From positions 25,439,602 to 25,503,601 of the forward strand of contig JAVIAB010000049.1 in assembly GCA_032433765.1 (NCBI GenBank): a stretch of 64,000 nt of DNA. Reading direction: 5' to 3'. This document shows, piece after piece, positions 54,635-64,000 of the stretch. The notes below the pieces were generated by a model. The model was not told the DNA's origin, did not search any database, and saw nothing but the letters and a program-made list of their open reading frames with translations. Numbering within the stretch: the stretch's first letter is position 1; each line of letters opens with the position of its first letter. The DNA comes from Megaustenia siamemsis. Its lineage: Eukaryota > Mollusca > Gastropoda > Stylommatophora > Ariophantidae. Both the position numbers and the translations under genes were made by a program.

Positions 54635-55310
54635 TACCTGGGCTATCCCACAATCTACGTCCTGGGCCATCCCACAATCTACCCCTTGGGCTATCCCACA
54701 ATCTACCCCTTGGGCTATCCCACAATCTACCTCCTGGGCTATCCCACAATCTACCCTTGGGCTATCCCACAATCTACCCCTTGGGCTATCCCACAATCTA
54801 CATCCTGGACTGTCCCACAATCTACCTCCTGGACTGTCCCACAATCTACCTCCTGGGCTATCCCACAATCTACGTCCTGGCTATCCCACAATCTATCTCC
54901 TGGGCTATCCCACAATCTATGTCCTGGGCTATCCCACAATCTATGTCCTGGGCTATCCCACAATCTATGTTCTAGGCTATCTATCCCACAATCTATCTCC
55001 TGGGCTATCTATCCCACAATCTTATCTCCTTGGCTATCCCACAATCTACCTCCTGGGCTGTCTCACATTATATCTCCTAGGCTATCTATCCCACAATCTA
55101 CTTCCTTGGCTATCCCACAATCTATCTCTTAGGCTATCTATCCACAATCTACTTCCTTGGCTATCCCACAATCTACCTCCTGGGCTGGCTCACATAATAT
55201 ATCCTAGGCTATCTATCCCACAATCAATCTCCTGGGCTATCCCACAATCTACCTCCTAGGCTATCTATCCGCAATCTACCTCCTTGGCTATCCCACAATC
55301 TATCTCCCAC
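54635..55310. repeat. 24-bp intronic minisatellite, about 27 copies
   Basis: The unit GGGCTATCCCACAATCTACC plus TCCT is regular at 54640-54960, with longer irregular units (CTATCTATCCCACAATC) to the right. The length is a multiple of 3, giving open frames on both strands (GYPTIYPL; WDSPGGRL) that are artefacts. Confidence 0.93.
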
Positions 55311-55434
55311 CTAAATTTATTATTGCAATAAAGTTTATGTTCCAGTACTGCTCTTTTTATTTTAATCTTGCATTTTATGGATCTTTTTTCTTTGAAGCAA
55401 CAATTATGTCTGTTTTTATTTTACTTACACTGTA

Positions 55435-56560
55435 GCCGTGAGGAGGCGTAGAACACGAGAAATGAGTGGGAGGAAGGAAAAAGCGCAAACTGCGGGGTAG
55501 GTGATCAGATAGCTGGAAGTACAGAGTCCACATGAAAATTATGAATTATGATGCTTGAGAAATGTGTGAGTTTGGTAGACGTGAAACTAGACACGTAGAT
55601 CGAGTGGATTGGAGGAAAATTAGAGGAAGTAGCTCTTGATTGGAGGAGACGATAAATATTTAAAGGCAAGACACAAAGAACAGTCAAGCTTTTTTAGAAG
55701 AGATCCGAGGTGAAACACGTCTAGGTGTTGAGAGGGCGACCCCATTGTGTGTTCAGCCATAGGGGCTAACCATAGCCAGTTTAGTATGTAGCGATTAAGT
55801 TTAAAGTTGTTGACTATGAATAGTTAGAGCAAGAGAGCTTTGAATAGCTAGATGTTAAACCTCGAGGGTTAGAGAGGGCTGACGATGGCCCAAAGTAGAT
55901 AGTCAGAGAAATATACTCGATGAGACCAGTAGAATTAGTAGAATAGAAATATACCGGTGAGCTGTTTCATGGGGAACAGTTCACATTTAAGTTAGAGTAG
56001 TCATATGTAAAAACCTAGGGCCCAGCAGCGAGTGACATTGCTGTTGTGCAGCGTGTGCGATTGACCATGTGTTACAGACAGTTGGTCATTATTTCGTGTA
56101 AATATGTTGAATTACAGCGCTCAGGTGTTGGGCTGTAAATAAAGACGGTTTGCCTTAAATTGAAGTCATGTTGTGTGTTCCCACAGTTAACAGGTCACGC
56201 CTGGCGTAGTAAAAGTTGGGGAAGAAAAGAAAAAGAAATAAAAAGTCGAGCCACAACCTCATCAATGAATACTACGATCAACAAGGGACACGGTAACAAA
56301 CGTGTCAGATCCAAGTTAATAATCTCATGCATGACCGAACATCAATCAAGGTGGCACAAGCGATCAGGACAACGGACAAAAGTGTGTCGCCACTCATAAG
56401 TTGTACAACCAGAGACCGGAGAAGCAAACAGCCCCATCCAGAATTAGCGCCACTCACAGAGAGCGTGAACAGATGTGGGGGTGGGCTGCCCCGCGGCGGC
56501 AAGTGGTGACCGTCAAGAAACATGGACGCCAAAGAATCAAATCAATCTATCGTGCGAGAT
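55435..56560 (+). mobile_element. possible LTR-type element end and leader
   Basis: A compositionally distinct, GC-richer block. AATAAAGACGG near 56137 could be a polyadenylation signal, CCCACAGTTAACA at about 56178-56190 an LTR-like end, and TGGCGTAGTAAAAG after it a primer-binding-site-like sequence. TGTAGCCG at about 55433 could be the other LTR end. No gag, pol or env domain is recognisable, and short frames (56160-56400) are uninformative. This is tentative. Confidence 0.28.
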
Positions 56561-56784
56561 AAATATTGAAACGTCCTCCTGATCCTGATATAGATAGGAA
56601 ATAAAATCTCCCTTCCTGATACAACACAAATGAATAAGCTCATGAAAGGTCTCTTGTTATCTTCATTACTGATACATGCAATCAATGAAGGTGTCTTTTT
56701 CCCACCCTCTGCATTGTTGATTCGTGTTCGCCAGTTTTATATCTCTTGCAAAGTTCCTAGGGAGTGAATTTTGTGTGAATTTAT
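56561..56784. other. no recognised feature
   Basis: Intronic sequence between the LTR-like block and the dispersed module. No coding or repeat match is seen. Confidence 0.3.
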
Positions 56785-56955
56785 CTATCTATCTATTGTC
56801 ATTTCCAGCCGAAGACAGGGCAGATAGGGCAGAACCACACTCTCAAAAACAGAAACCTTGCATGCCAAAATGGCACATATTGCAGAGATCACTGCCTCTA
56901 AAATCTATGGCGCTGTTTCCATAACAATACTTTTTACAATGACAGCTTGTCAAGC
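56785..56955 (-). repeat. dispersed ~175-bp module, copy 3
   Basis: CTATCTATCTATTGTCATTT, CCAAAATGGCACATATTGCA, then CTGTTTCCATAACAATACTT and ACAGCTTGTC. It is diverged from the two copies inside the 38-bp minisatellite, showing that the module is independently dispersed. Confidence 0.75.
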
Positions 56956-57004
56956 CATCAATCAACCTTCTTAGTCACCTCTTACGACATGCCTGGAAGG
57001 TCAC

Positions 57005-57330
57005 AGTGTCACTATTCTTTACGTCCCTCATAATGAGGCCCCAGTAACACACAGGAAATTGCGTGAATACCACTATTCAATAGGTTTCCTCTCATTTTTA
57101 TTGTTGAGAGTTTGACCGTTTTTAGGTAGATGTTTTTTTTCCTATTAATTTTGTCAGGACACAGGCCATTTTTGCTTCTCACTGCCCAGAGACCATGGGA
57201 GGGTAAAGCCACAAAGAATCGTGGATTCATGATTTTGAAAAAAATTGACACCACCTCTAGTGGGAATCAAACCCAGGAACTTCAGGTCTAGAGGCCGACG
57301 TCTTAGCTCAAGACCAACTGGCCCCTCCCT
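57005..57330 (-). mobile_element. tRNA-derived SINE (family 3)
   Basis: The - strand head has GGGCCAGTTGGTCTTGAGCT, AAGACGTCGGCCTCTAGACC and B box GGTTTGATTCCC, followed by a body with GGGCAGTGAGAAGCAAAAAT. Only one copy is seen in the window, but the tRNA-like order (A box then B box) is convincing. Confidence 0.6.
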
Positions 57331-57375
57331 CCGCCCTGCTGTGTCAGCCTCTTCGTTGCCTAAACTAAGCTATTA

Positions 57376-57540
57376 TTGTGAGATGGGACAACAACACTCT
57401 AACTGCAAGTAATCATCACAGATGGGGACAACAACACTCTAACTGCAAGCAATCATCACAGATGGGGACAACAACACTCTAACTGCAAGCAATCATCACA
57501 GATGGGGACAACAACACTCTAACTGCAAGCAATCATCCAC
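57376..57540. repeat. 40-bp minisatellite abutting an ACSL splice donor
   Basis: Four units of GACAACAACACTCTAACTGC plus AAGCAATCATCACAGATGGG. The last unit runs to within a few bases of the donor of the exon 57544-57618. On the - strand the intron begins GTAGTGGATGATTGC and the repeat has CTGTGATGATTGC. Confidence 0.93.
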
Positions 57541-57543
57541 TAC

Positions 57544-57618
57544 CTTCAACCCAGTCCCTGAGTCTAATCTCGCTGGAAACAAGAGGTGCTCCAACTCTTT
57601 CGGTTGTCAAGTCAGAAA
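57544..57618 (-). CDS. ACSL4: ACSL3/4-type acyl-CoA synthetase, 75-bp exon
   Basis: The - strand acceptor TTTCTCTCACAG is followed by TT (completing Phe after GTVVE). The frame then reads SDLTTERVGAPLVSSEIRLR, DWVE and a final G (Gly completed by the exon at 53577), then GTAGTG. The TT(E/G)RVGAPL..EI(R/K)L segment is the conserved linker after the YGLTE box in ACSL3/4. At 25 codons it is too short to be found as an ORF; phases on both sides confirm it. Confidence 0.93.
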
Positions 57619-57804
57619 CTGTGAGAGAAAGCAAAAAACACATCACTCAACAGCAAAGCTTATATAGTACAACATCCACCTTTTGTACTGACCGTGCTCC
57701 TTAATTGTTTGGATTATTTGTATAATTTATTTATTACTAATGATCATGTTTTAACACATTTGTAACAAAAAACAAAAATATATTTTCACAAAGTTACATG
57801 AGTT

Positions 57805-58250
57805 TTTATGTCTTCTTCTTTCCTTCCTCACTTGTCTTTCAGCGTCGAGGGGAGATATAATTCACGGTCTTCTGTTCGCCTCTGCTGCTGTTATGTTTCC
57901 TAGCGCTTCTATTATTCCATCAATCCATCTTTTTTGTGGTCAGCTCTTGGTTCTTGTGTTCTCACAATGTTTATTGAAGGTTCGTTGTATTGTGTTTTAA
58001 TCGTTCTGCCTTGTCACGTGGCCAAACCATCTTATCTGTTGTTTCTTTATATATTCTATGGCGGGGGGTTATTCCTAGCTTTTTTCTCAGTTCTTCATTT
58101 CTGATTTTATCTCTCAGGCTGTTTCCTGTCATTCGTCTAACACATTTCATCTCAGTAGAGGTTATTTTTCGTATTGTTCTTGCATCTAGGGTCCAGGTCT
58201 GGCATTGGTAGCACAACGTCAGGATGAAGATTGCATTATGTGATGGGTTT
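57805..58250 (-). mobile_element. LINE fragment (family D)
   Basis: The - strand frame 58300-57971 reads TLCYQCQTWTLDARTIRKIT, STEMKCVRRMTGNSLRDKIR, then NEELRKKLGIT and KMVWPRDKAERL. It continues, frameshifted, to the 3' end with a GAAGAAGAC tail at about 57812. It is better preserved than the copy at 9430. Confidence 0.85.
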
Positions 58251-58304
58251 TTATGTGAGTTGTACATTTTACGATAGTTTCGTAAAACAGTTAGGTTCAA
58301 GGAA

Positions 58305-58870
58305 GTTTTGTAATGTAGGGTTAAAGAACTCTTGGCAGCTGGACGATCGTTTCATAATGTAGGGTTAAAGAACTCTTGGCAGCTGGACGATAGTTTCATA
58401 ATGTAGGGTTAAAGAACTCTTGGCAGTTGGACGATAGTTTCATAATGTAGGGTAAAGAACTCTTGGCAGTTGGACGATAGTTTCATAATGTAGGGTTAAA
58501 GAACTCTTGGCAGTTGGACGATAGTTTCATAATGTAGGGTTAAAGAACTCTTGGCAGTTGGACGATAGTTTCATAATGTAGGGTTAAAGAACTCTTGGCA
58601 GTTGGACGATAGTTTCATAATGTAGGGTTAAAGAACTCTTGGCAGTTGGACGATAGTTTCATAATGTAGGGTTAAAGAACTCTTGGCAGTTGGACGATAG
58701 TTTCATAATGTAGGGTTAAAGAACTCTTGGCAGTTGGACGATAGTTTCATAATGTAGGGTTAAAGAACTCTTGGCAGCTGGACAATAGTTTCATAATGTA
58801 GGGTTAAAGAACTCTTGGCAGTTGGACGATAGTTTCATAATGTAGGGTTAAAGAACTCTTGGCAGCTGGA
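58305..58870. repeat. 45-bp intronic minisatellite, about 12 copies
   Basis: The unit GGGTTAAAGAACTCTTGGCA plus GTTGGACGATAGTTTCATAATGTA varies at GTTGG/GCTGG and one single-base deletion (58452). It is highly homogeneous, hence recently expanded. Confidence 0.95.
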
Positions 58871-59505
58871 AATCACAAAATGAGTAGGCCAAAAATGGCC
58901 ATTGACCAAGCAAATTAATAAGAAAGAAAATCTACCCCAAAACATTACAAGGTAGAAATGTATCAAAAGGTAGAAATGTAGATAGACGATCTATTTCTGC
59001 GTAATCTTGGTAGACTAATGAAAATGGGGTCAATATACCTGAAATACTGTCACATTATTATTGATGATCTAATTATTAATGATGATGATATTTAATCTAC
59101 TGGCTTGTTTGTGTGGAAGCCTTGCTTCCGTTGGTCGCTCGTATCTTGTGGTTACTTTGTATTTGTGTCTGGGCTAGACTGCCCCCCCCCCCCCCCAGCC
59201 TTATATTAACATCCACTACTGAGCTGAGATAAACAACAAGTCTTGTACATCAACTTCAACATGATTTTACTTATACTCTCCCCTATGTATACAAAACTCA
59301 CTTTCAGCTGGAGCGGCGTGGATGACCACTCTGATTCTCACAGTAGAACTAAGGAGCTTCTGATACACTCCTTTCATCTTTAACCACTCTTGTAATGTGT
59401 GACTTCACGATTCACATCCACATATCACATCTAATTTCACATGAATAATTCATACCACAAACTCATATCACCATGTACATAACATATCACATCTCCAGTC
59501 ATGAG
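58871..59505. other. intronic stretch, no gene recognised
   Basis: Includes a C run (59181-59197) that is a probable sequencing weak point. Nothing else is recognised. Confidence 0.35.
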
Positions 59506-59509
59506 ATTA

Positions 59510-60425
59510 CTTCCGATCATACTTCATAGAATTATATCAGCTCCTCAGTTACAGAATAAAACACATCTTGATTCAAAGACTTTTTACTGTCATACTTCAT
59601 AGAATTATATCAGGTCCTCAGTTACAGAATAAAACACATCTTGATTCAAAGACTTTTTACTGTCATACTTCATAGAAATATATCAGCTCCTCAGTTACAG
59701 AATAAAACACATCTTGATTCAAAGACTTTTTACTGTCATACTTCATAGAAATATATCAGGTCCTCAGTTACAGAATAAAACACATCTTGATCCAATGACT
59801 TTTTACTGTCATACTTCATAGAAATATATCAGCTCCTCAGTTACAGAATAAAACACATCTTGATTCAAAGACTTTTTACTGTCATACTTCATAGAATTAT
59901 ATCAGGTCCTCAGTTACAGAATAAAACACATCTTGATTCAAAGACTTTTTACTGTCATACTTCATAGAATTATATCAGGTCCTCAGTTACAGAATAAAAC
60001 ACATCTTGATTCAATGACTATTTACTGTCATACTTCATAGAATTATATCAGGTCCTCAGTTACAGAATAAAACACATCTTGATTCAATGACTTTTTACTG
60101 TCATACTTCATAGAATTATATCAGGTCCTCAGTTACAGAATAAAACACATCTTGATTCAATGACTATTTACTGTCATACTTCATAGAATTATATCAGGTC
60201 CTCAGTTACAGAATAAAACACATCTTGATTCAATGACTATTTACTGTCATACTTCATAGAATTATATCAGGTCCTCAGTTACAGAATAAAACACATCTTG
60301 ATTCAATGACTTTTTACTGTCATACTTCATAGAATTATATCAGGTCCTCAGTTACAGAATAAAACACATCTTGATTCAATGACTATTTACTGTCATACTT
60401 CATAGAATTATATCAGCTCCTCACT
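59510..60425. repeat. 73-bp intronic minisatellite, about 12 copies
   Basis: The unit includes TATATCAGGTCCTCAGTTAC, AGAATAAAACACATCTTGAT and GACTTTTTACTGTCATACTT. Variants (CAAAG/CAATG, CTTTTT/CTATTT, GAATT/GAAAT) cluster and alternate, suggesting expansion of multi-unit blocks. Confidence 0.95.
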
Positions 60426-60491
60426 CACCAAATATATTCATGTCTTAATTGTAAAGACAGATCTTACACTGCTGATTAAGTCTCTGTGTCT

Positions 60492-60781
60492 TCTTTTACC
60501 TTTTAGCTCCTGGTGGAGCATAGGTCTTCAACAAACACTTTCCAAGTCGTTCTGTTTTTTGCCATTCTTTTAAGATCATTCCATGTCTTCCCCATCATCT
60601 TCATCTCTGCTTCTATCTGTCTTCTCCAAGAATTCCTTGGTCTTCCTCTTTGTCTTTTCCCCTGGGGATTCCAAAAAAGGGCCTGTTGTGTAATACTCTC
60701 AGTTGGCTTCCGTAGTGTGTGTCCTATCCATCGCCATCGTCTTCGCTGTATCTCTTTATCCACTGGTATTTGACCGGTACA
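60492..60781 (-). mobile_element. LINE ORF2 C-terminus (family A), clean insertion
   Basis: An uninterrupted - strand frame, 60763-60503, reads DKEIQRRRWRWIGHTLRKPT, ESITQQALFWNPQGKRQRGR, MKMMGKTWNDLKRMAKN and WKVFVEDLCSTRS. The 15-bp direct repeat TAAGTCTCTGTGTCT flanks it at 60477-60491 and 60782-60796. It is 5'-truncated to about 290 bases and looks young. Confidence 0.92.
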
Positions 60782-60796
60782 TAAGTCTCTGTGTCT

Positions 60797-61580
60797 CTAC
60801 TCATTATTTCTATAATGGTGCATTCCATTCCTTATCAGGTCCTCCTTACAGAATAAAACATGTCATATTCTAAAGACAGATCTTACACTGTTGAGTCTCT
60901 GTGTCTCTACACATTATATAAGTAATTGAGCATTCCGCTCCTGTTTGGGCTCGCTAGAGCTTTGAATGATCTAACACTGCTGGCTTAGTTTGTGTCTCTA
61001 CACATTACTGAAATAGTTGAGTATTCTGCTCCAATACGGGCTCGGGCATTGCGTCCTCCTGGCATTAGCCAGGCTCTTCTCACTTAGACTATGATGATCT
61101 TCCACTAGAGCTTGCCTTTCTTTGTCTGTGTTCCCGTTTAAGTACTCCTTACCTCGACCAATCAGATCTTGCCACGTTACTTTTACTCCTTCACCTTGGT
61201 CTCGATTTGTCAAAACCCCTGTTCTCCCTTAATTCTGTCAACTCTTCAAGTTTCCAGAACATTCTATATTAATTGTGACATTGACCCCTTACTGTTTTTT
61301 AATATATTTTTAACTGAATCTGTCACATATTATTCATATAACTACACCGTCAAGTCCATTCTCAGCCTTGATCCCTGTCTCCATGATTTGTTCTCTCTAC
61401 ACACTTGGCTACTCTCCCTTACCCAACTCTTTCATAATGCCCTATCCTCCTTGCGCGACACTGACTTGTGTTAGGTCTGGAGACCCCCTACTCACCCTAT
61501 TCTCTCACTCCCTCAAAACACATAACTACCTTTTCATTCCCTGTTACAACAACCTTTGAAGATAAATATAAGAGAGCATC
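60797..61580. other. intronic stretch with degenerate ~120-bp duplications
   Basis: CAGATCTTACACTG, GTGTCTCTACACATTA and GAGCATTCCGCTCC recur in diverged form at about 60455, 60880 and 60970-61030, an old tandem duplication. From 61040 to 61580 I recognise nothing. Confidence 0.45.
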
Positions 61581-61584
61581 TCTT

Positions 61585-61725
61585 TACTCTGAGAATACCT
61601 GCCTACATGGCAGACGACACCTGAGTACATGGCTGCTGGTGTGAAAAATAGAAAAAAAAGCGATATTTACACAAAATTCAGTTCCTCAGCACTTTGCTGG
61701 AAATATAAAACTGGCAAACACAAAT
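61585..61725 (+). repeat. dispersed repeat fragment, also at 20830
   Basis: GAATACCTGCC, GACACCTGAG, CATGGCTGCTGGTG and CAAAATTCAGTTCCTCAGCA follow the same order as at 20850-20960. The type is unknown. Confidence 0.45.
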
Positions 61726-61803
61726 AAACAACAAACAAACAACGTTGATGGCAATCTTGAAAATGATCAAATCTATGGATGTTGAAAGGACAGTCACTAG
61801 CTA

Positions 61804-62040
<237 letters not shown>

Positions 62041-62114
62041 TCACTTGACAATGATCATCTAATGCTGTCACAAATGGCTTCCTGAGAGTTTAGCACACAA
62101 ATTGTTCTGCATTA

Positions 62115-63965
62115 TTCTATTACAGATTTTAGTTCACAAATTATTCTGCATTATTCTATTATTTTGTAACTCATTTTCACTCTTAGCGATTAAGACTGTA
62201 TCATCAGCATACCTTAGATTATTTACATTATGAACTCCAATTGTTATTCCAGACATGCCCCTTATGGATCTTAAAATAATCTCACTATAAATATTAAACA
62301 AATCTGATGACAGCACACAACCTTGTCTAACACCCTGTTTTATTTGTTGAAACATTCCCAATTGGTTTCCAGTTCTTATGGCCGCTGTTTGTTGCCAGTA
62401 CATGTTCTTTATTATTCTTAGATCTTTGCTGTCTACGTTTATGCATTCTAAAATTTTGATTATTTCTTGGTGCTTTACTTTGTCAAATGCCTTGGTGTAA
62501 TCTATAAAACATAGGTATAGATCTGTTTTCAACTCTATGGCCTTTTCTACTAAAGATCTTATGATATAAATGGCATTGCTTGTTCCTTCATCTCTAACAA
62601 AACCACACTGTTCATCGCTAATTTCTAGACTGATTTTGTTTCGCACTCTTCACATGATGATTCTTAGTAATATCTTAGTCATATGACTCATAAGGCTTAT
62701 TGTGCGATGATCATCGCATTCAATCGCACCCAATTTTTTTGGTAGGGCTATGAATATTGATTTGAGCATGTCGTCTGGTATATGTCCGCTGTTGTAGATA
62801 TCATTCAATATTTTTGTTATTATTTCTATTCCAAAATCACCCATGGCTTCAATCTCTTCTTTAGTTATATTATCTGGTCCAGGAGCTTTGCCTGCTTTCA
62901 TATTGCGCAAGGGGGCCTTCCACTTCTTCTCTGAGTATTTCTGGTCCTTCTCCATTATCCTTAATATTTACTTCCGTTAATTCATCATTATAAAGATCTT
63001 TAATGTATTCTGTCCATCGTTCCCTTATGTTTTCTTGATTAATCAACAGTTCTCCTTCCTTTGATCTTAGACATCCAGTTTTTGATTGCGTTTTTCTTCC
63101 TGTTAATTCAATTTGTTTGTATATAGCTATCTATCTATCTATTGACCTTTCGAGCCGTAACCGGCCCATAGGGCGTAGACCAAGATACACCTTCTCCTAT
63201 ATGAATTTTTTGTTCTAGCAGTTTTCTTTTAAAGATATTTTATCAAATCTCGCCATCTGTCTCTGTTCTGTGCAAGCAGTTCTATCTCATTGAGGGAGCC
63301 GATTTAGCTACAGCATCTCCTTTTTGTTGCATTTCAATCTCTTTGCATCTCTCTTTTAGCCATGCTTCTTTTGCTTCATTGCATTTTACCACAATTTATT
63401 TATTTAATCTCTTATACTCATCTTTATTTTCTTTATTTCTTCTTCTTGTATCCATTAGCTGCAAAATGTCATCTGTCATCCATTTTGTTTCTTGAATTTG
63501 TCCTCACTGGTGGTATGAACTCTTTTGATGTTTGTTGCATTGATTCTTTTAGCCTTTCCCACTGTTCATCAATGCTTTGTATCTTCTCTATTGCATTGTA
63601 CCGGTCTGAATTGTGATTTTATATTTGTCTTGCAGCTTCTTGTCTGATTTTAGTAAATCTAAATTTAACTTGATGTTAACTGAGGCTCGTTTTGTTGTTT
63701 TTAATTTTACTCTAAGCTTTCCCACAAGTGGTACATGATCACTATTGCAATCTGCCCCTGGTCTAGTTTTCACACACACCAGACTGTTTCTAAATCTATT
63801 GCTTATCATTATATAATCAATTTGATTACGTGTGTTGTCCCTTGAGCTTTTCCATGTCCACAGACGTCTTGGATGTTGCTTAAACCAGGTGTTTCCTATC
63901 ATCATGTTGTGTGTTCTAGCACAGTCAATAAGTTTCATGGACAATAGGACAACAGACAAAAAAAT
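62115..63965 (-). mobile_element. RTE-like LINE: endonuclease end and RT, near continuous
   Basis: Reading from the right on the - strand: endonuclease C-terminus CARTHNMMIGNTWFKQHPRR, NQIDYIMISNR, DCNSDHVPLVGKLRVKLK (the SDH box), a linker, then RT with MKAGKAPGPDNITKEEIEAM, FIALPKKLGAIECDDHRTIS, ISDEQCGFVRDEGTSNAIYI, DYTKAFDKVKHQEI, RQGCVLSSDLFNIYSE and NNLRYADDTVLIAKSENELQ. It stops near 62130. A family B LINE end is inserted at 63121-63308. Few frameshifts make it one of the younger LINEs here. Confidence 0.9.
63121..63308 (-). mobile_element. LINE 3' end (family B), nested insertion
   Basis: CTATCTATCTATTGACCTTT, CGAGCCGTAACCGGCCCATA, then the ORF2 end (ARTETDGEI-like) in reverse. It splits the linker between endonuclease and RT of the LINE at 62115-63965. 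TAGCTA occurs on both sides (63123-63128 and 63306-63311) as the probable target duplication. Confidence 0.82.
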
Positions 63966-64000
63966 CACTGGAGTCTGTAGAAATGTGGTTTTACAGAAGA

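Overview
The window is eukaryotic, almost certainly from an invertebrate animal and most likely a lophotrochozoan such as a mollusc (inference). It is AT-rich and intron-bearing. Most of it is fragments of non-LTR retrotransposons (LINEs), tRNA-derived SINEs, a DD~83E Tc1/IS630-type DNA transposon and about a dozen large minisatellites. There are no bacterial operons, rRNAs or convincing functional tRNA genes. Several coding frames break at homopolymer runs, as in a long-read draft assembly. A block of exactly 100 N (38215-38314) is a scaffold join.

The one recognisable host gene is a long-chain acyl-CoA synthetase of the ACSL3/ACSL4 group. Four exons covering the N-terminal part lie on the + strand left of the gap (22129-22266, 27970-28179, 30497-30674, 34828-34888). 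Five exons covering the C-terminal part, including the stop codon, lie on the - strand right of the gap (61842-62014, 57544-57618, 53577-53765, 51853-52128, 47979-48139). The two halves do not overlap in protein coordinates, and exon phases agree at every junction between exons that are adjacent within each block. The simplest reading is one gene whose right-hand contig was scaffolded in the wrong orientation; the missing middle exons would lie beyond base 64000. A real inversion, or two convergent partial paralogues, remain possible.

Layout. 0-11.9 kb: LINE fragments, a 38-bp minisatellite built from a LINE 3' end, and SINEs. 11.9-16.4 kb: two neighbouring 2.1-kb copies of the DD~83E transposon, the second inserted in a LINE RNase H domain. 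16.4-22 kb: SINEs, including one with two tRNA-like heads and a 19-bp target-site duplication, and a 48-bp minisatellite. 22-35 kb: the ACSL 5' exons with LINE-filled introns. 35-38.2 kb: LINE endonuclease/RT pieces. Gap. 38.3-41.8 kb: a 24-bp and a 41-bp satellite, the latter with an 11-monomer higher-order period. 42-46.7 kb: LINEs. 46.9-62 kb: the ACSL 3' exons embedded in private minisatellites (15/16, 26, 29/36, 30, 24, 40, 45 and 73 bp). 62-64 kb: an endonuclease/RT LINE on the - strand.

The most unusual observation is that several intronic minisatellites of the ACSL gene begin at, and appear to be copied from, the adjacent splice junction. The 29/36-bp array repeats the last exon bases plus the GTGAGT donor of the 51853 exon. 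The array at 32.9-33.7 kb repeats the GTAGGTGACTT donor of the 30674 exon. The 40-bp array begins within a few bases of the 57544 donor. These introns therefore carry several decoy 5' splice sites.
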